From assembly GCA_016926135.1 (NCBI GenBank), contig JAFGPH010000666.1:1-6404 (forward strand): a DNA stretch of 6,404 bases, read 5' to 3'. Source of the stretch: Deltaproteobacteria bacterium (GTDB taxonomy: Bacteria > Desulfobacterota > DSM-4660 > Desulfatiglandales > HGW-15). The position numbers were made by a program, and so were the translations under genes. The notes below the pieces were generated by a model that had not been told where the DNA came from, searched no databases, and saw only the letters and a program-made list of their open reading frames with translations. This document shows, one piece after another, positions 1-6,323 of this stretch. Position 1 is the stretch's first letter. Each line of letters opens with the position of its first letter.

Positions 1-1
1 C

Positions 2-2551
2 TACCAGTGCGTGGAGGCCTGCGGCCCCGGTGCCGTCACCCTGGAAACGCACCGGCAGGTCGCCGAATCCGAAGAAATCGAGGTGGGCTCCATTATTCTC
101 GCTCCTGGCTTTCAGCCCTTTGATCCCTCCCCTTTCGAGGCCTACCGCTATGCGAGGCATCCCAATGTGGTCTCGTCCATGGAGTTTGAAAGGATCCTGT
201 CTGCATCGGGGCCCACCATGGGCCATCTCGTTCGACCTTCAGACGGTCGTGAGCCCAAGGCCATCGCCTGGCTTCAATGCGTGGGATCGAGGGATATCAA
301 CAATTGCGACCACGGATACTGCTCCTCGGTGTGCTGCATGTACGCCGTGAAGGAGGCGGTGATCGCCAAGGAGCATGCCAAAGGGGATCTGGACTGCGCC
401 GTCTTCTTCATGGACATGAGGACTTACGGGAAAGATTTCGAGAGCTACTATGACGATGCCCGCGAAAAACGGGGAGTGCGCTTCATCCGGTCGCGGGTAC
501 ACACCGTGGATCCTGTCGAGGAAAGCGGCGATCTCCTCCTGAAATATGCCGATGAGAGAGGGGACTACAGGGAGGAACGTTTTGACATGGTGGTCCTCTC
601 CGTCGGCATGGAGAGCCCTCCCGACGTGATGGGACTCGCCGGGAAGCTCGGTATCGACCTCACAGAGGGCGGATTCTGTCAGACCGATCCCTTCCGGCCT
701 GTAGCCACCTCCAGGGAAGGTGTTTACGTGTGCGGTGCCTTTCAGGGCCCCAAGGACATCCCCCAGTCGGTCATGGAGGCCAGCGCCGGGGCCTGTGCAG
801 CTGGTATCGACCTAAGGGACGCCCGGTGGAGCGAAACAAAGACCAGAGAGACCCCTGATGAGGTGGATGTTTCGAACGCAGAACCCAGCATAGGGGTGTT
901 CATCTGCAACTGCGGTACTAACATCGGCGGTGTCGTCGATGTGCCCGCCCTGGTTCAGTATGCCTCTACCCTGCCCCATGTGGCCTATGTGGAGAAGAAC
1001 CTCTTCACCTGCGCACAGGATACGCAGGATCGAATGAAGAATCTGATTCGCGAACACAACCTCAACCGGGTGGTCGTGGCAGCCTGCTCTCCGCGAACCC
1101 ACGAACCCCTCTTCCAGGAAACCCTTCAGGCCTGCGGCCTGAACAAATACCTGTTCGAAATGGCCAACATCAGGAACCAGAACTCGTGGGTTCACAGCGG
1201 GGACCCGGCGGCTGCGACGGACAAAGCCAAAGACCTGGTGAGAATGGCCGTGGCGAGGGTTGCCCTCCTGAAACCCCTCCGGGCGAAAAAGGTGCCCATC
1301 AACAGGCGCGGACTGGTCATAGGCGGCGGGGTCTCGGGGATGACCGCCGCCCTGGGCCTCGCGGAGCAGGGTTTTGAGGTGGTGCTGGTGGAAAAGGAAG
1401 CCCAGTTGGGGGGGCTCAGTATGCAGTTGACTCAGACCATCGAAGGAGTTCGGATCCCCGACCGGGTTCTGGAACTGATGGACCTGGTGAGCCGGCATGA
1501 AAAGATTCAGGTCCTCATGGAAGCGCTGATCGTGGGTTTCTCAGGCTTCAAAGGGAATTTCACCACAGAGATCCTGATCGGGCCGGCCATGTACGAACGG
1601 AAGGTCGATCACGGCGTCCTCATCCTAGCTACCGGCGGGGTGGCGTACGAACCCCACGAGCATCTCTACGGCCGGGACAGCAGGATACTCACCCAGATCG
1701 AGCTTGCCCGACGCCTCGAAGACGGCGGTGCAGAGGATCTCCGGAACGTGGTGATGATCCAGTGTGTGGGCTCCAGGGACAAGGACTACCCCAACTGCTC
1801 GCGCGTCTGCTGCCAGAGCGCGGTGAAAAACGCCATCCATATCAAGGAACTCAATCCGGAGGCAGAGGTGCACGTCCTTTACCGGGACATAAGAACCTAC
1901 GGCCAACTGGAGTACTTCTATCGAAAGGCCAGGGAATTGGGTGTCCACTTCTTCCGTTTCCGACAGGAGGCTCCCCCCCAGGTGAGTATCTCCGACGACA
2001 GGCTTTGCGTCACCTTCAGGGATCTTGTGCTGCAGAGAGACTTCCGAGTGCAGGCGGATCTTGCAGTCCTGAGCACGGGGATGAGGCCTGCCGATACGGA
2101 GGAACTCGCATCCATCCTGAAGGTGGCCCGGAACCGGGACGGCTATTTCATGGAGGCCCATGTCAAGCTGAGACCGGTGGACATGGACAACGACGGCATC
2201 TATGTGTGCGGCACCGCCCACGGGCCTAAACTGATCTCGGAATCCGTTGCGCAGGCCATGGCCGCCGTTGCCCGGGCGGCCACCTTTCTGTCCCAGACCG
2301 AGATCACCCTTTCCGTGGTGACGGCGAAGGTCGATCAGGAGCGATGCGCCTCCTGCCTCATATGCGTTCGCGCGTGCCCTTACGGCGTACCTCGGATCAA
2401 CAAGCAGGGGGTGAGTGAAATTGACGAGGCCCTCTGCCGGGGATGTGGCATCTGTGCGGCCGAGTGCCCGGCAAAGGCCATTGAACTTAACTGGTATGAG
2501 GACGATCAGGTTATGAGCAAGGTCGATGCTCTGTTGGAGGGGGTACTATGA
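2..2551 (+). CDS. hdrA: Tandem HdrA-like flavo-iron-sulfur protein, 5' end outside window
   Basis: This is an HdrA-type subunit of heterodisulfide-reductase-like complexes, a cytoplasmic FAD and [4Fe-4S] protein that channels and can bifurcate electrons. The frame is open to the left edge and its first codons (YQCVEACGPGAV) are the tail of a ferredoxin-type cluster, so the true start lies upstream; the GTG at 11 is not the start. Two HdrA units are visible. The first has QCVGSRD (Cys codon at 278), a CxxxxCxxxCC cluster (305-337) and GVYVCGAFQGPKD. The second has an N-terminal CNCG motif (905-916), ACSPRTHEP (about 1082-1108), the Rossmann loop GGGVSG (1322-1339), a second QCVGSRD (Cys codon at 1763), CxxxxCxxxCC, GIYVCGTAHGPK, and two C-terminal [4Fe-4S] motifs, CxxCxxCxxxCP (2345-2380) and CxxCxxCxxxCP (2435-2470). 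The repeated motifs lie 495 codons apart. No in-frame TGA occurs before the stop, which overlaps the next start (ATGA). Confidence 0.93.
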   Translation, partial: YQCVEACGPGAVTLETHRQVAESEEIEVGSIILAPGFQPFDPSPFEAYRYARHPNVVSSMEFERILSASGPTMGHLVRPSDGREPKAIAWLQCVGSRDINNCDHGYCSSVCCMYAVKEAVIAKEHAKGDLDCAVFFMDMRTYGKDFESYYDDAREKRGVRFIRSRVHTVDPVEESGDLLLKYADERGDYREERFDMVVLSVGMESPPDVMGLAGKLGIDLTEGGFCQTDPFRPVATSREGVYVCGAFQGPKDIPQSVMEASAGACAAGIDLRDARWSETKTRETPDEVDVSNAEPSIGVFICNCGTNIGGVVDVPALVQYASTLPHVAYVEKNLFTCAQDTQDRMKNLIREHNLNRVVVAACSPRTHEPLFQETLQACGLNKYLFEMANIRNQNSWVHSGDPAAATDKAKDLVRMAVARVALLKPLRAKKVPINRRGLVIGGGVSGMTAALGLAEQGFEVVLVEKEAQLGGLSMQLTQTIEGVRIPDRVLELMDLVSRHEKIQVLMEALIVGFSGFKGNFTTEILIGPAMYERKVDHGVLILATGGVAYEPHEHLYGRDSRILTQIELARRLEDGGAEDLRNVVMIQCVGSRDKDYPNCSRVCCQSAVKNAIHIKELNPEAEVHVLYRDIRTYGQLEYFYRKARELGVHFFRFRQEAPPQVSISDDRLCVTFRDLVLQRDFRVQADLAVLSTGMRPADTEELASILKVARNRDGYFMEAHVKLRPVDMDNDGIYVCGTAHGPKLISESVAQAMAAVARAATFLSQTEITLSVVTAKVDQERCASCLICVRACPYGVPRINKQGVSEIDEALCRGCGICAAECPAKAIELNWYEDDQVMSKVDALLEGVL

Positions 2552-2982
2552 CGGGAGTCTTCAAGCCTATCATCATTGCATTCTGCTGCCAGTTCTGAGG
2601 CTATTCAGCCGCGGACCTGGCAGGTACCATGAGACTACAGTATCCAAGCGCCATCCGGATCATTTGTCTTCCCTGCACCGGAAAGGTGGACCTCATCCAT
2701 ATCCTGAGGGCCTTTGAGAAGGGGGCCGACGGTGTGTACGTGGCGGGCTGTCTCGAAGGTTCCTGCCAGTTCACCTCCGGCAACCTGAGAGCCCGCAAAA
2801 GGGTCGAGCAGGCGAGGCAGATCCTCGACAGGATAGGAATCGGCGGAGAAAGGGTGCACATGTACAACCTTTCTTCGGGGGAAGCCCCTCGATTTGCGGA
2901 GATTGCCGAGGAGATGACGGCGAAAATCCTGGACCTGGGGCCGAACCCCATCAAACTTGCAGGGAAGAAGATGGCCGCGTGA
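2548..2982 (+). CDS. mvhD: MvhD (hydrogenase delta subunit family), selenoprotein with UGA at codon 17
   Basis: This is the [2Fe-2S] adaptor that feeds electrons from a hydrogenase, formate dehydrogenase or other donor into HdrA. Reading from ATG 2548 through the TGA at 2596-2598 gives 144 residues, the usual size for the family. The N-terminus becomes FCCQFUGYSAADLAG (U = selenocysteine), matching from memory the methanogen motif FCCNWCTYGGADTAG, with U in the place of a family cysteine. Other expected ligands follow: C43 (LPCTG), C68 and C73 (GCLEGSC). The start has GGAGG at 2536-2540, seven bases upstream, and overlaps the hdrA stop by ATGA, suggesting translational coupling. The similarity runs without break across the TGA, and a SECIS-like hairpin follows. 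Alternatives are a cysteine-to-stop mutation or a sequencing error; starting at ATG 2629 (residue 28) would remove C13, C14 and U17. Assignment to MvhD is nearly certain, selenocysteine very likely. Confidence 0.92.
2596..2633 (+). promoter_or_regulatory. Selenocysteine UGA codon with bacterial SECIS-like hairpin
   Basis: Directly after the TGA (2596-2598) the RNA can fold into an upper stem GGACCU (2613-2618) with AGGU-A-CC (2622-2628), which has one bulged A at 2626 and a three-base apical loop GGC (2619-2621). A short outer stem UUCA (2604-2607) with UGAG (2630-2633) can close below an internal loop. The apical GG lies about 21 bases after the UGA. A small loop starting with G, roughly 16-37 bases past the UGA, is the known pattern for bacterial SECIS elements bound by SelB. 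The fold was made by eye with no energy calculated. Confidence 0.78.
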
Positions 2983-3029
2983 GGCGCGCCGCACCCACAT
3001 GAACACCCCCTGAGCTCCAAGGGGATCGG

Positions 3030-3048
3030 GAGCGGGCCGCCTCTTTTT
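3030..3048 (+). terminator. Weak hairpin plus T5, possible terminator or attenuator
   Basis: The gap between mvhD and metV (2983-3109) holds no gene. A short G+C-rich imperfect stem (GAGCG at 3030-3034 with CGCCTC at 3038-3043, one bulged C) is followed by TTTTT at 3044-3048. A separate stem, CCCCT at 3007-3011 with AGGGG at 3020-3024, lies just upstream. The stems are short and the T run is minimal, so this may be chance in G+C-rich DNA. If real it would lower read-through from hdrA-mvhD into metVF. Confidence 0.25.
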
Positions 3049-3109
3049 CCCAGGGGTGAGAGACATGGAGACGGCTTTTCGAAGAGAGGGCCGCAGGAGG
3101 GGATGAGCT

Positions 3110-3778
3110 ATGATCGTCGCGAAGAGCAAGCCCATTGAGGAGATCATTCAGGAACTGGAGGGGTATGCACGAATTCTCATCGTCGGATGCAACGAATGCG
3201 TCACGGTTTGCGAGGCAGGAGGGAAGAAGGAGGTCGCCGTTCTGGCCTCCGCCCTGCGCATGTACTTCATGAACCAGGGCAAGGACGTGAAAGTCGACGA
3301 GGTGACGCTGGAGCGACAGTGTGACCATGAATACCTGGAAGAGATCCGAAAGATCATCGATCAGTACGACGCGGTGCTGTCTCTGGCGTGCGGTGTGGGG
3401 GTCCAGTTCATGGCGGAGAAGTACGTGCGAACCCCGGTCTTGCCGGGCGTGGACACCTGCTTCATGGGTGTCACAGAGGAAAGGGGAGTCTGGACGGAAA
3501 GATGCCAGGGCTGCGGCCGGTGCATCCTGGCCCTGACGGGCGGCATCTGCCCTGTTTCCCGATGTGCGAAGAGACTGCTGAACGGTCCCTGCGGGGGATC
3601 CACCAAAGGAAAGTGCGAGATCTCCAAGGATCTCCCCTGCGCTTGGCAGCTCATTATCGACAGGCTCCATGAGCTTGGAAAAATCGAGGAGTATGAACGG
3701 CTGATCCCCATCAAGGACTGGTCAACGGAGCGGGCCGGAGGGCCTCGAAAGGTCGTGAGGGAGGACGTTAGGCTATGA
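3110..3778 (+). CDS. metV: MetV, zinc/iron-sulfur small subunit of methylenetetrahydrofolate reductase
   Basis: This 222-residue protein matches the MetV family (methylene-tetrahydrofolate reductase C-terminal domain), the metal-cluster partner of MetF in acetogens and related anaerobes, thought to carry electrons to the flavin of MetF. The N-terminal domain has a C27xxC30xxxC34 motif (GCNECVTVCEAGG) and further cysteines in LACGVG and DTCFMG. The C-terminal domain has the family signature CQGCGRC (132, 135, 138), C147 in GGICP, C152, then NGPCGG (C161) and GKC (C169), enough for one or more Fe-S or zinc sites. The start is supported by AGGAGGGG at 3095-3102, seven bases upstream; an ATG at 3103 is out of frame. 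The stop overlaps the metF start by ATGA, so the two subunits are probably made in equal amounts. The cofactor type cannot be read from sequence alone. Confidence 0.93.
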   Translation: MIVAKSKPIEEIIQELEGYARILIVGCNECVTVCEAGGKKEVAVLASALRMYFMNQGKDVKVDEVTLERQCDHEYLEEIRKIIDQYDAVLSLACGVGVQFMAEKYVRTPVLPGVDTCFMGVTEERGVWTERCQGCGRCILALTGGICPVSRCAKRLLNGPCGGSTKGKCEISKDLPCAWQLIIDRLHELGKIEEYERLIPIKDWSTERAGGPRKVVREDVRL

Positions 3779-4710
3779 GCGATATCAAGACTCCCAGCAA
3801 GCTGGAAAGGATTCTCAAAGCAGGGCACCTCGCCGTAACATCGGAGTGCGGTCCACCCAGGGGAAGCGATCCGAAGGTGATTACCAGGAAGGCGGAAATG
3901 ATCTGTGACTATGTGGATGCTATCAATATCACCGACAACCAGACTTCGGTCACCCGACTCTGCAGCCTCGCCTCCTGCATCCACCTCAAGTTGATGGGTG
4001 TGGAGCCCATTCTCCAGATGGTCACCCGGGACAGGAACAGAATCGCTCTTCAGAGCGATATCCTGGGCGCCGCCTCATTTGACATCCATAACATCCTCTG
4101 CCTCTCGGGAGACCACCAGTCCTTCGGGGACAATCCTAAGGGACAGAACGTCTTTGATCTCGATTCCATGCAGTTGATCCAGACGGTGCGGTTCATGAGG
4201 GACGAGGGTAAATTTCTGGGAGGAGATCCGATCGAAAGACCTCCCCGCTTATTCGTGGGCGCGGCCGCCAATCCCTTTGCCGATCCCTTTGAGATTCGGG
4301 TCCCCCGACTCGCCAAAAAGATCGCCGCCGGCGTGGAATTCATCCAGACCCAGTGCATCTACAACTTGGAGAAGTTTGAATTGTGGATGCAGCTGGCCCG
4401 GGAAAGGGGTCTCCACGAAAAGGTCTTTATCCTGGCGGGTGTCACCCCCCTGAAGTCGGCAGGCATGGCGAAGTACATGAAGAACCGTGTGCCCGGCATG
4501 GACGTACCGGATGAGATCGTCAAACGGATCAGTGGGGTCCCCAAGGAGAAGCAGGCCGAGGAGGGCATCAAGATCTGCATCGAGTCCATCCAGCGGCTGA
4601 AAGAGGTGGAAGGGGTGAAGGGGTTTCACATCATGGCCATCGAGTGGGAGGAACAGGTTCCGGAGATTGCGAAACAAAGCGGCCTTTACCCAAGGCCGAA
4701 AATCGAGTAG
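3775..4710 (+). CDS. metF: MetF, 5,10-methylenetetrahydrofolate reductase catalytic subunit
   Basis: This FAD-dependent TIM-barrel enzyme interconverts methylene- and methyl-tetrahydrofolate, the last folate step of the Wood-Ljungdahl methyl branch. At 311 residues it has normal length for the bacterial form. Family features seen are VTSECGPPRG with E24, the position of the catalytic glutamate; AINITDNQ (about 49-56); QMVTRDRNR (81-89); LSGDHQ with D113, matching the aspartate near the flavin in E. coli MetF; VGAAANPFADP; and VEFIQTQCIYN, the TQ motif of the folate site. The gene starts inside the metV stop (ATGA at 3775) and probably relies on coupling with metV. Linkage to hdrA and mvhD suggests the electron partner is the HdrA module rather than free NADH. 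The direction of the reaction in the cell (CO2 fixation or acetyl oxidation) cannot be read here. Family assignment is secure. Confidence 0.95.
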   Translation: MSDIKTPSKLERILKAGHLAVTSECGPPRGSDPKVITRKAEMICDYVDAINITDNQTSVTRLCSLASCIHLKLMGVEPILQMVTRDRNRIALQSDILGAASFDIHNILCLSGDHQSFGDNPKGQNVFDLDSMQLIQTVRFMRDEGKFLGGDPIERPPRLFVGAAANPFADPFEIRVPRLAKKIAAGVEFIQTQCIYNLEKFELWMQLARERGLHEKVFILAGVTPLKSAGMAKYMKNRVPGMDVPDEIVKRISGVPKEKQAEEGIKICIESIQRLKEVEGVKGFHIMAIEWEEQVPEIAKQSGLYPRPKIE

Positions 4711-4715
4711 GATGC

Positions 4716-4741
4716 TCTTCCGCCCGTCTCCCTTCGGAAGA
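4716..4741 (+). repeat. Inverted repeat downstream of metF
   Basis: A perfect 7-base inverted repeat, TCTTCCG (4716-4722) and CGGAAGA (4735-4741), with a 12-base loop, begins five bases after the metF stop. No T run follows, so it is not a classical Rho-independent terminator. It could be an RNA-stabilising 3' hairpin or part of a weak terminator. The rest of the 109-base gap (4711-4819) shows only the AGGAGGT ribosome site of the next gene; I see no convincing promoter. Confidence 0.35.
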
Positions 4742-4819
4742 AGCCCTCTTCGAAGGCGCCGGTGCACAAGGATTCTTTCTTTGAATGGAGTAAACCTTTT
4801 CCCTTAGGAGGTCTTTGAT

Positions 4820-5200
4820 ATGGCGAAGAAATACATCCTCGTGGTCGATGATGATCCTGATCTCGTCGAGACGGTGGCCATGATGCTGGAGAGCAAAGGC
4901 TGCGAAGTGGGGACGGCCTACGACGGTGTGGAGGGAGAGGAGTCCATCAAGCAGCGTCGCCCCGACCTGGTCATCCTGGATGTCATGATGCCCCGAAAGG
5001 ACGGGTACATGCTGTGTGCCGAGTTGAAGGCGCATCCCGAGACCCGGGACATTCCCGTGGTGCTTCTGACCGCCGTGGGAGAAGCCGTCCCCAGCACACG
5101 ATACTCCCACGCGGACGGCATGGCCACAGAGGCGGACGACTACATTCCGAAACCGATCGACACCGACGGCCTCTGGGAAGTCATGAGCAAGCTGCTCTGA
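4820..5200 (+). CDS. Single-domain CheY-like response regulator
   Basis: This 126-residue protein is a bare receiver domain with no output domain. It has the acidic pocket D10-D11-D12 (VVDDDPD), the phospho-acceptor D54 in LVILDVMMPRKDG, T84 in VVLLTA, and the K111-P112 pair in YIPKPID, so all residues needed for phosphorylation are present. The segment between T84 and K111 is a few residues longer than in CheY (EAVPSTRYSHADGMATEADD). The start has a strong AGGAGGT at 4806-4812, seven bases upstream. No histidine kinase lies in the window, so the partner is unknown. It would act by protein-protein contact or in a phosphorelay. Its position after metF and 40 bases before the ACT protein suggests co-transcription, but a link to C1 metabolism is only inferred. 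Confidence 0.93.
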   Translation: MAKKYILVVDDDPDLVETVAMMLESKGCEVGTAYDGVEGEESIKQRRPDLVILDVMMPRKDGYMLCAELKAHPETRDIPVVLLTAVGEAVPSTRYSHADGMATEADDYIPKPIDTDGLWEVMSKLL

Positions 5201-5240
5201 TCCCCCTTCGGCCTTACTGACCTAGGGAGCGCCGCAATTC

Positions 5241-6260
5241 ATGGGCGATTCGGCAAGACTTGGGGGCTTCAAGATCCTGAAGGATGTGTGCAGGATAGCC
5301 CTGGCTTCCCCCAACGACACGGGTCGCCTTCCTGTTGGGCTCTTCCGGGTCATTGCGGAAAACAGGATCAACCTCCCTTACCTGACCCTCGTCTCGGACA
5401 GTTCCTTCTGGGGCGTCAATATCGTCGTCGAAGCAGGTGACCTGGATAAGATCTGTCGCCTTATTGAAGAGATTCACGGGAAGGCGTTCACCGTCAATTC
5501 CAGGAGCGCCATCCTGTCCGTGTTCCCCCACAGGAGAAACCCCGATATCAGCGGCAGGCTTTTTGAGGCCTTCGATCAACAGGGACTCGAGCCGGAGGCG
5601 CTCGCCAACTCACCCTCCGCCATCTCGGTGGTTGTGACGGAGGAGCTTATCAGCAGCGCGAGCCGAGCCCTTTTTGAACCCTTCTCCTTCGGCGCCTACA
5701 GGACGCCCGAAGACTGGAAGCTGGCCCAGAAGGGCAAAGAGCAGTTGTACAAGGAGGTGGTCGCCTCCTACCAGGAGAAGAAACCAGGGGTCTACGGACT
5801 CGAGTGCCATGAGGCCCAGGAATTCATCCGAATGAAGGTGGACAGACACGACGTAGCACACGTGGGCAGCTCCTTGAGGGGCTTCGCCCGTCTCGGTCTG
5901 GACCTCACCTTTCTGGCCTCAAGCCCATGCCGGGACCGCGGGGTGGAGTCGCTGGCCCTCTGTCTGCACTCCTCGGAGAGCGAGACCTACAGGGGGGCCA
6001 TTCAACGCATTGCACCCGACATGGAAATCCGTACCGTGTCCCCTGTGATGACTTTTTCCATGAACGGACCCCATTTCGGCGATCGTTACGGCATCGCCAG
6101 CGAACTCCTTTCCTCTCTGGACAGGTGGGAGGTCGGACTTCTGGCCCTGAGTTGCACGGTCGCCTCCATTACCGGGGTCGTCTCCCATGACCAAAAGGAA
6201 ACGGCTTTCCAGGCCATCCAGGATTGCTTTGAAATCCCATCCATCACAAAATCAGAATGA
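5241..6260 (+). CDS. Kinase-less protein of aspartokinase-type ACT repeats
   Basis: This 339-residue protein has no catalytic domain that I recognise. It resembles ACT ligand-binding repeats of the kind at the C-terminus of aspartokinase. One repeat covers about residues 10-75 (CRIALASPNDTGRLPVGLF onward). A second covers about 88-150 (ILSVFPHRRNPDISGRLFEA, then AISVVVTEELISSASRALFE), closest to aspartokinase. After a charged helical linker (about 155-190), one or two degenerate repeats follow; the last (about 265-335) carries NGPHFGDRYGIA (275-286), then LLALSCTVASITGVV. The ATG is preceded by AGGGAG (5224-5229) at a long 11-base spacing. ACT pairs bind amino acids or other small ligands allosterically, so a sensory or regulatory role is likely but ligand and target are unknown. 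The gene follows the response regulator by 40 bases. Confident as a gene and for the ACT character of the second repeat, less so for the others. Confidence 0.82.
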   Translation: MGDSARLGGFKILKDVCRIALASPNDTGRLPVGLFRVIAENRINLPYLTLVSDSSFWGVNIVVEAGDLDKICRLIEEIHGKAFTVNSRSAILSVFPHRRNPDISGRLFEAFDQQGLEPEALANSPSAISVVVTEELISSASRALFEPFSFGAYRTPEDWKLAQKGKEQLYKEVVASYQEKKPGVYGLECHEAQEFIRMKVDRHDVAHVGSSLRGFARLGLDLTFLASSPCRDRGVESLALCLHSSESETYRGAIQRIAPDMEIRTVSPVMTFSMNGPHFGDRYGIASELLSSLDRWEVGLLALSCTVASITGVVSHDQKETAFQAIQDCFEIPSITKSE

Positions 6261-6263
6261 GTG

Positions 6264-6296
6264 AAAAAAAAGGCCTCCCCGAGACGGGGAAGCCTT
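6264..6296 (-). terminator. Rho-independent terminator of the convergent minus-strand gene
   Basis: Arms AAGGCCTCCCCG (6270-6281) and CGGGGAAGCCTT (6285-6296) form a 12-pair stem with one C-A mismatch and an AGA loop. Eight A residues at 6264-6271 become a T8 tract on the minus strand just after the hairpin, the classical layout for transcription arriving from the right. The minus-strand stop codon lies 27 bases before the stem. On the plus strand no T run follows (ATGCAAACAAGG), so it can only weakly serve the ACT gene that ends at 6260. Confidence 0.85.
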
Positions 6297-6323
6297 ATGC
6301 AAACAAGGCGGAGGAAAGGCCTT

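Noticed and set aside
812..1498. Long minus-strand open frame (228 codons) opposite hdrA
   Set aside because: It lies wholly inside HdrA coding sequence in G+C-rich DNA and has a His/Gly/Val-rich composition typical of antisense shadow frames.
2548..2598. mvhD as a pseudogene broken by a nonsense mutation
   Set aside because: The TGA falls exactly on a family cysteine position, a SECIS-like hairpin follows, and the rest of the gene is intact. A mutation is not formally excluded.
2526..2717. 63-codon plus-strand frame spanning the hdrA-mvhD junction
   Set aside because: It is out of frame with both real genes and its translation resembles no protein I know.
2629..2982. MvhD starting at the internal ATG 2629
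   Set aside because: This start has only a poor ribosome site and drops the conserved FCCQF-x-GYSAADLAG region, whose similarity to MvhD is clear on both sides of the TGA.
2951..3670. Minus-strand open frame (239 codons) opposite metV
   Set aside because: It overlaps the well-supported MetV gene and has no recognisable domain.
4681..4697. GGCCTT/AAGGCC hairpin at the end of metF as a terminator
   Set aside because: It lies within the coding sequence and has no T run after it; the bases encode ordinary MetF C-terminal residues.
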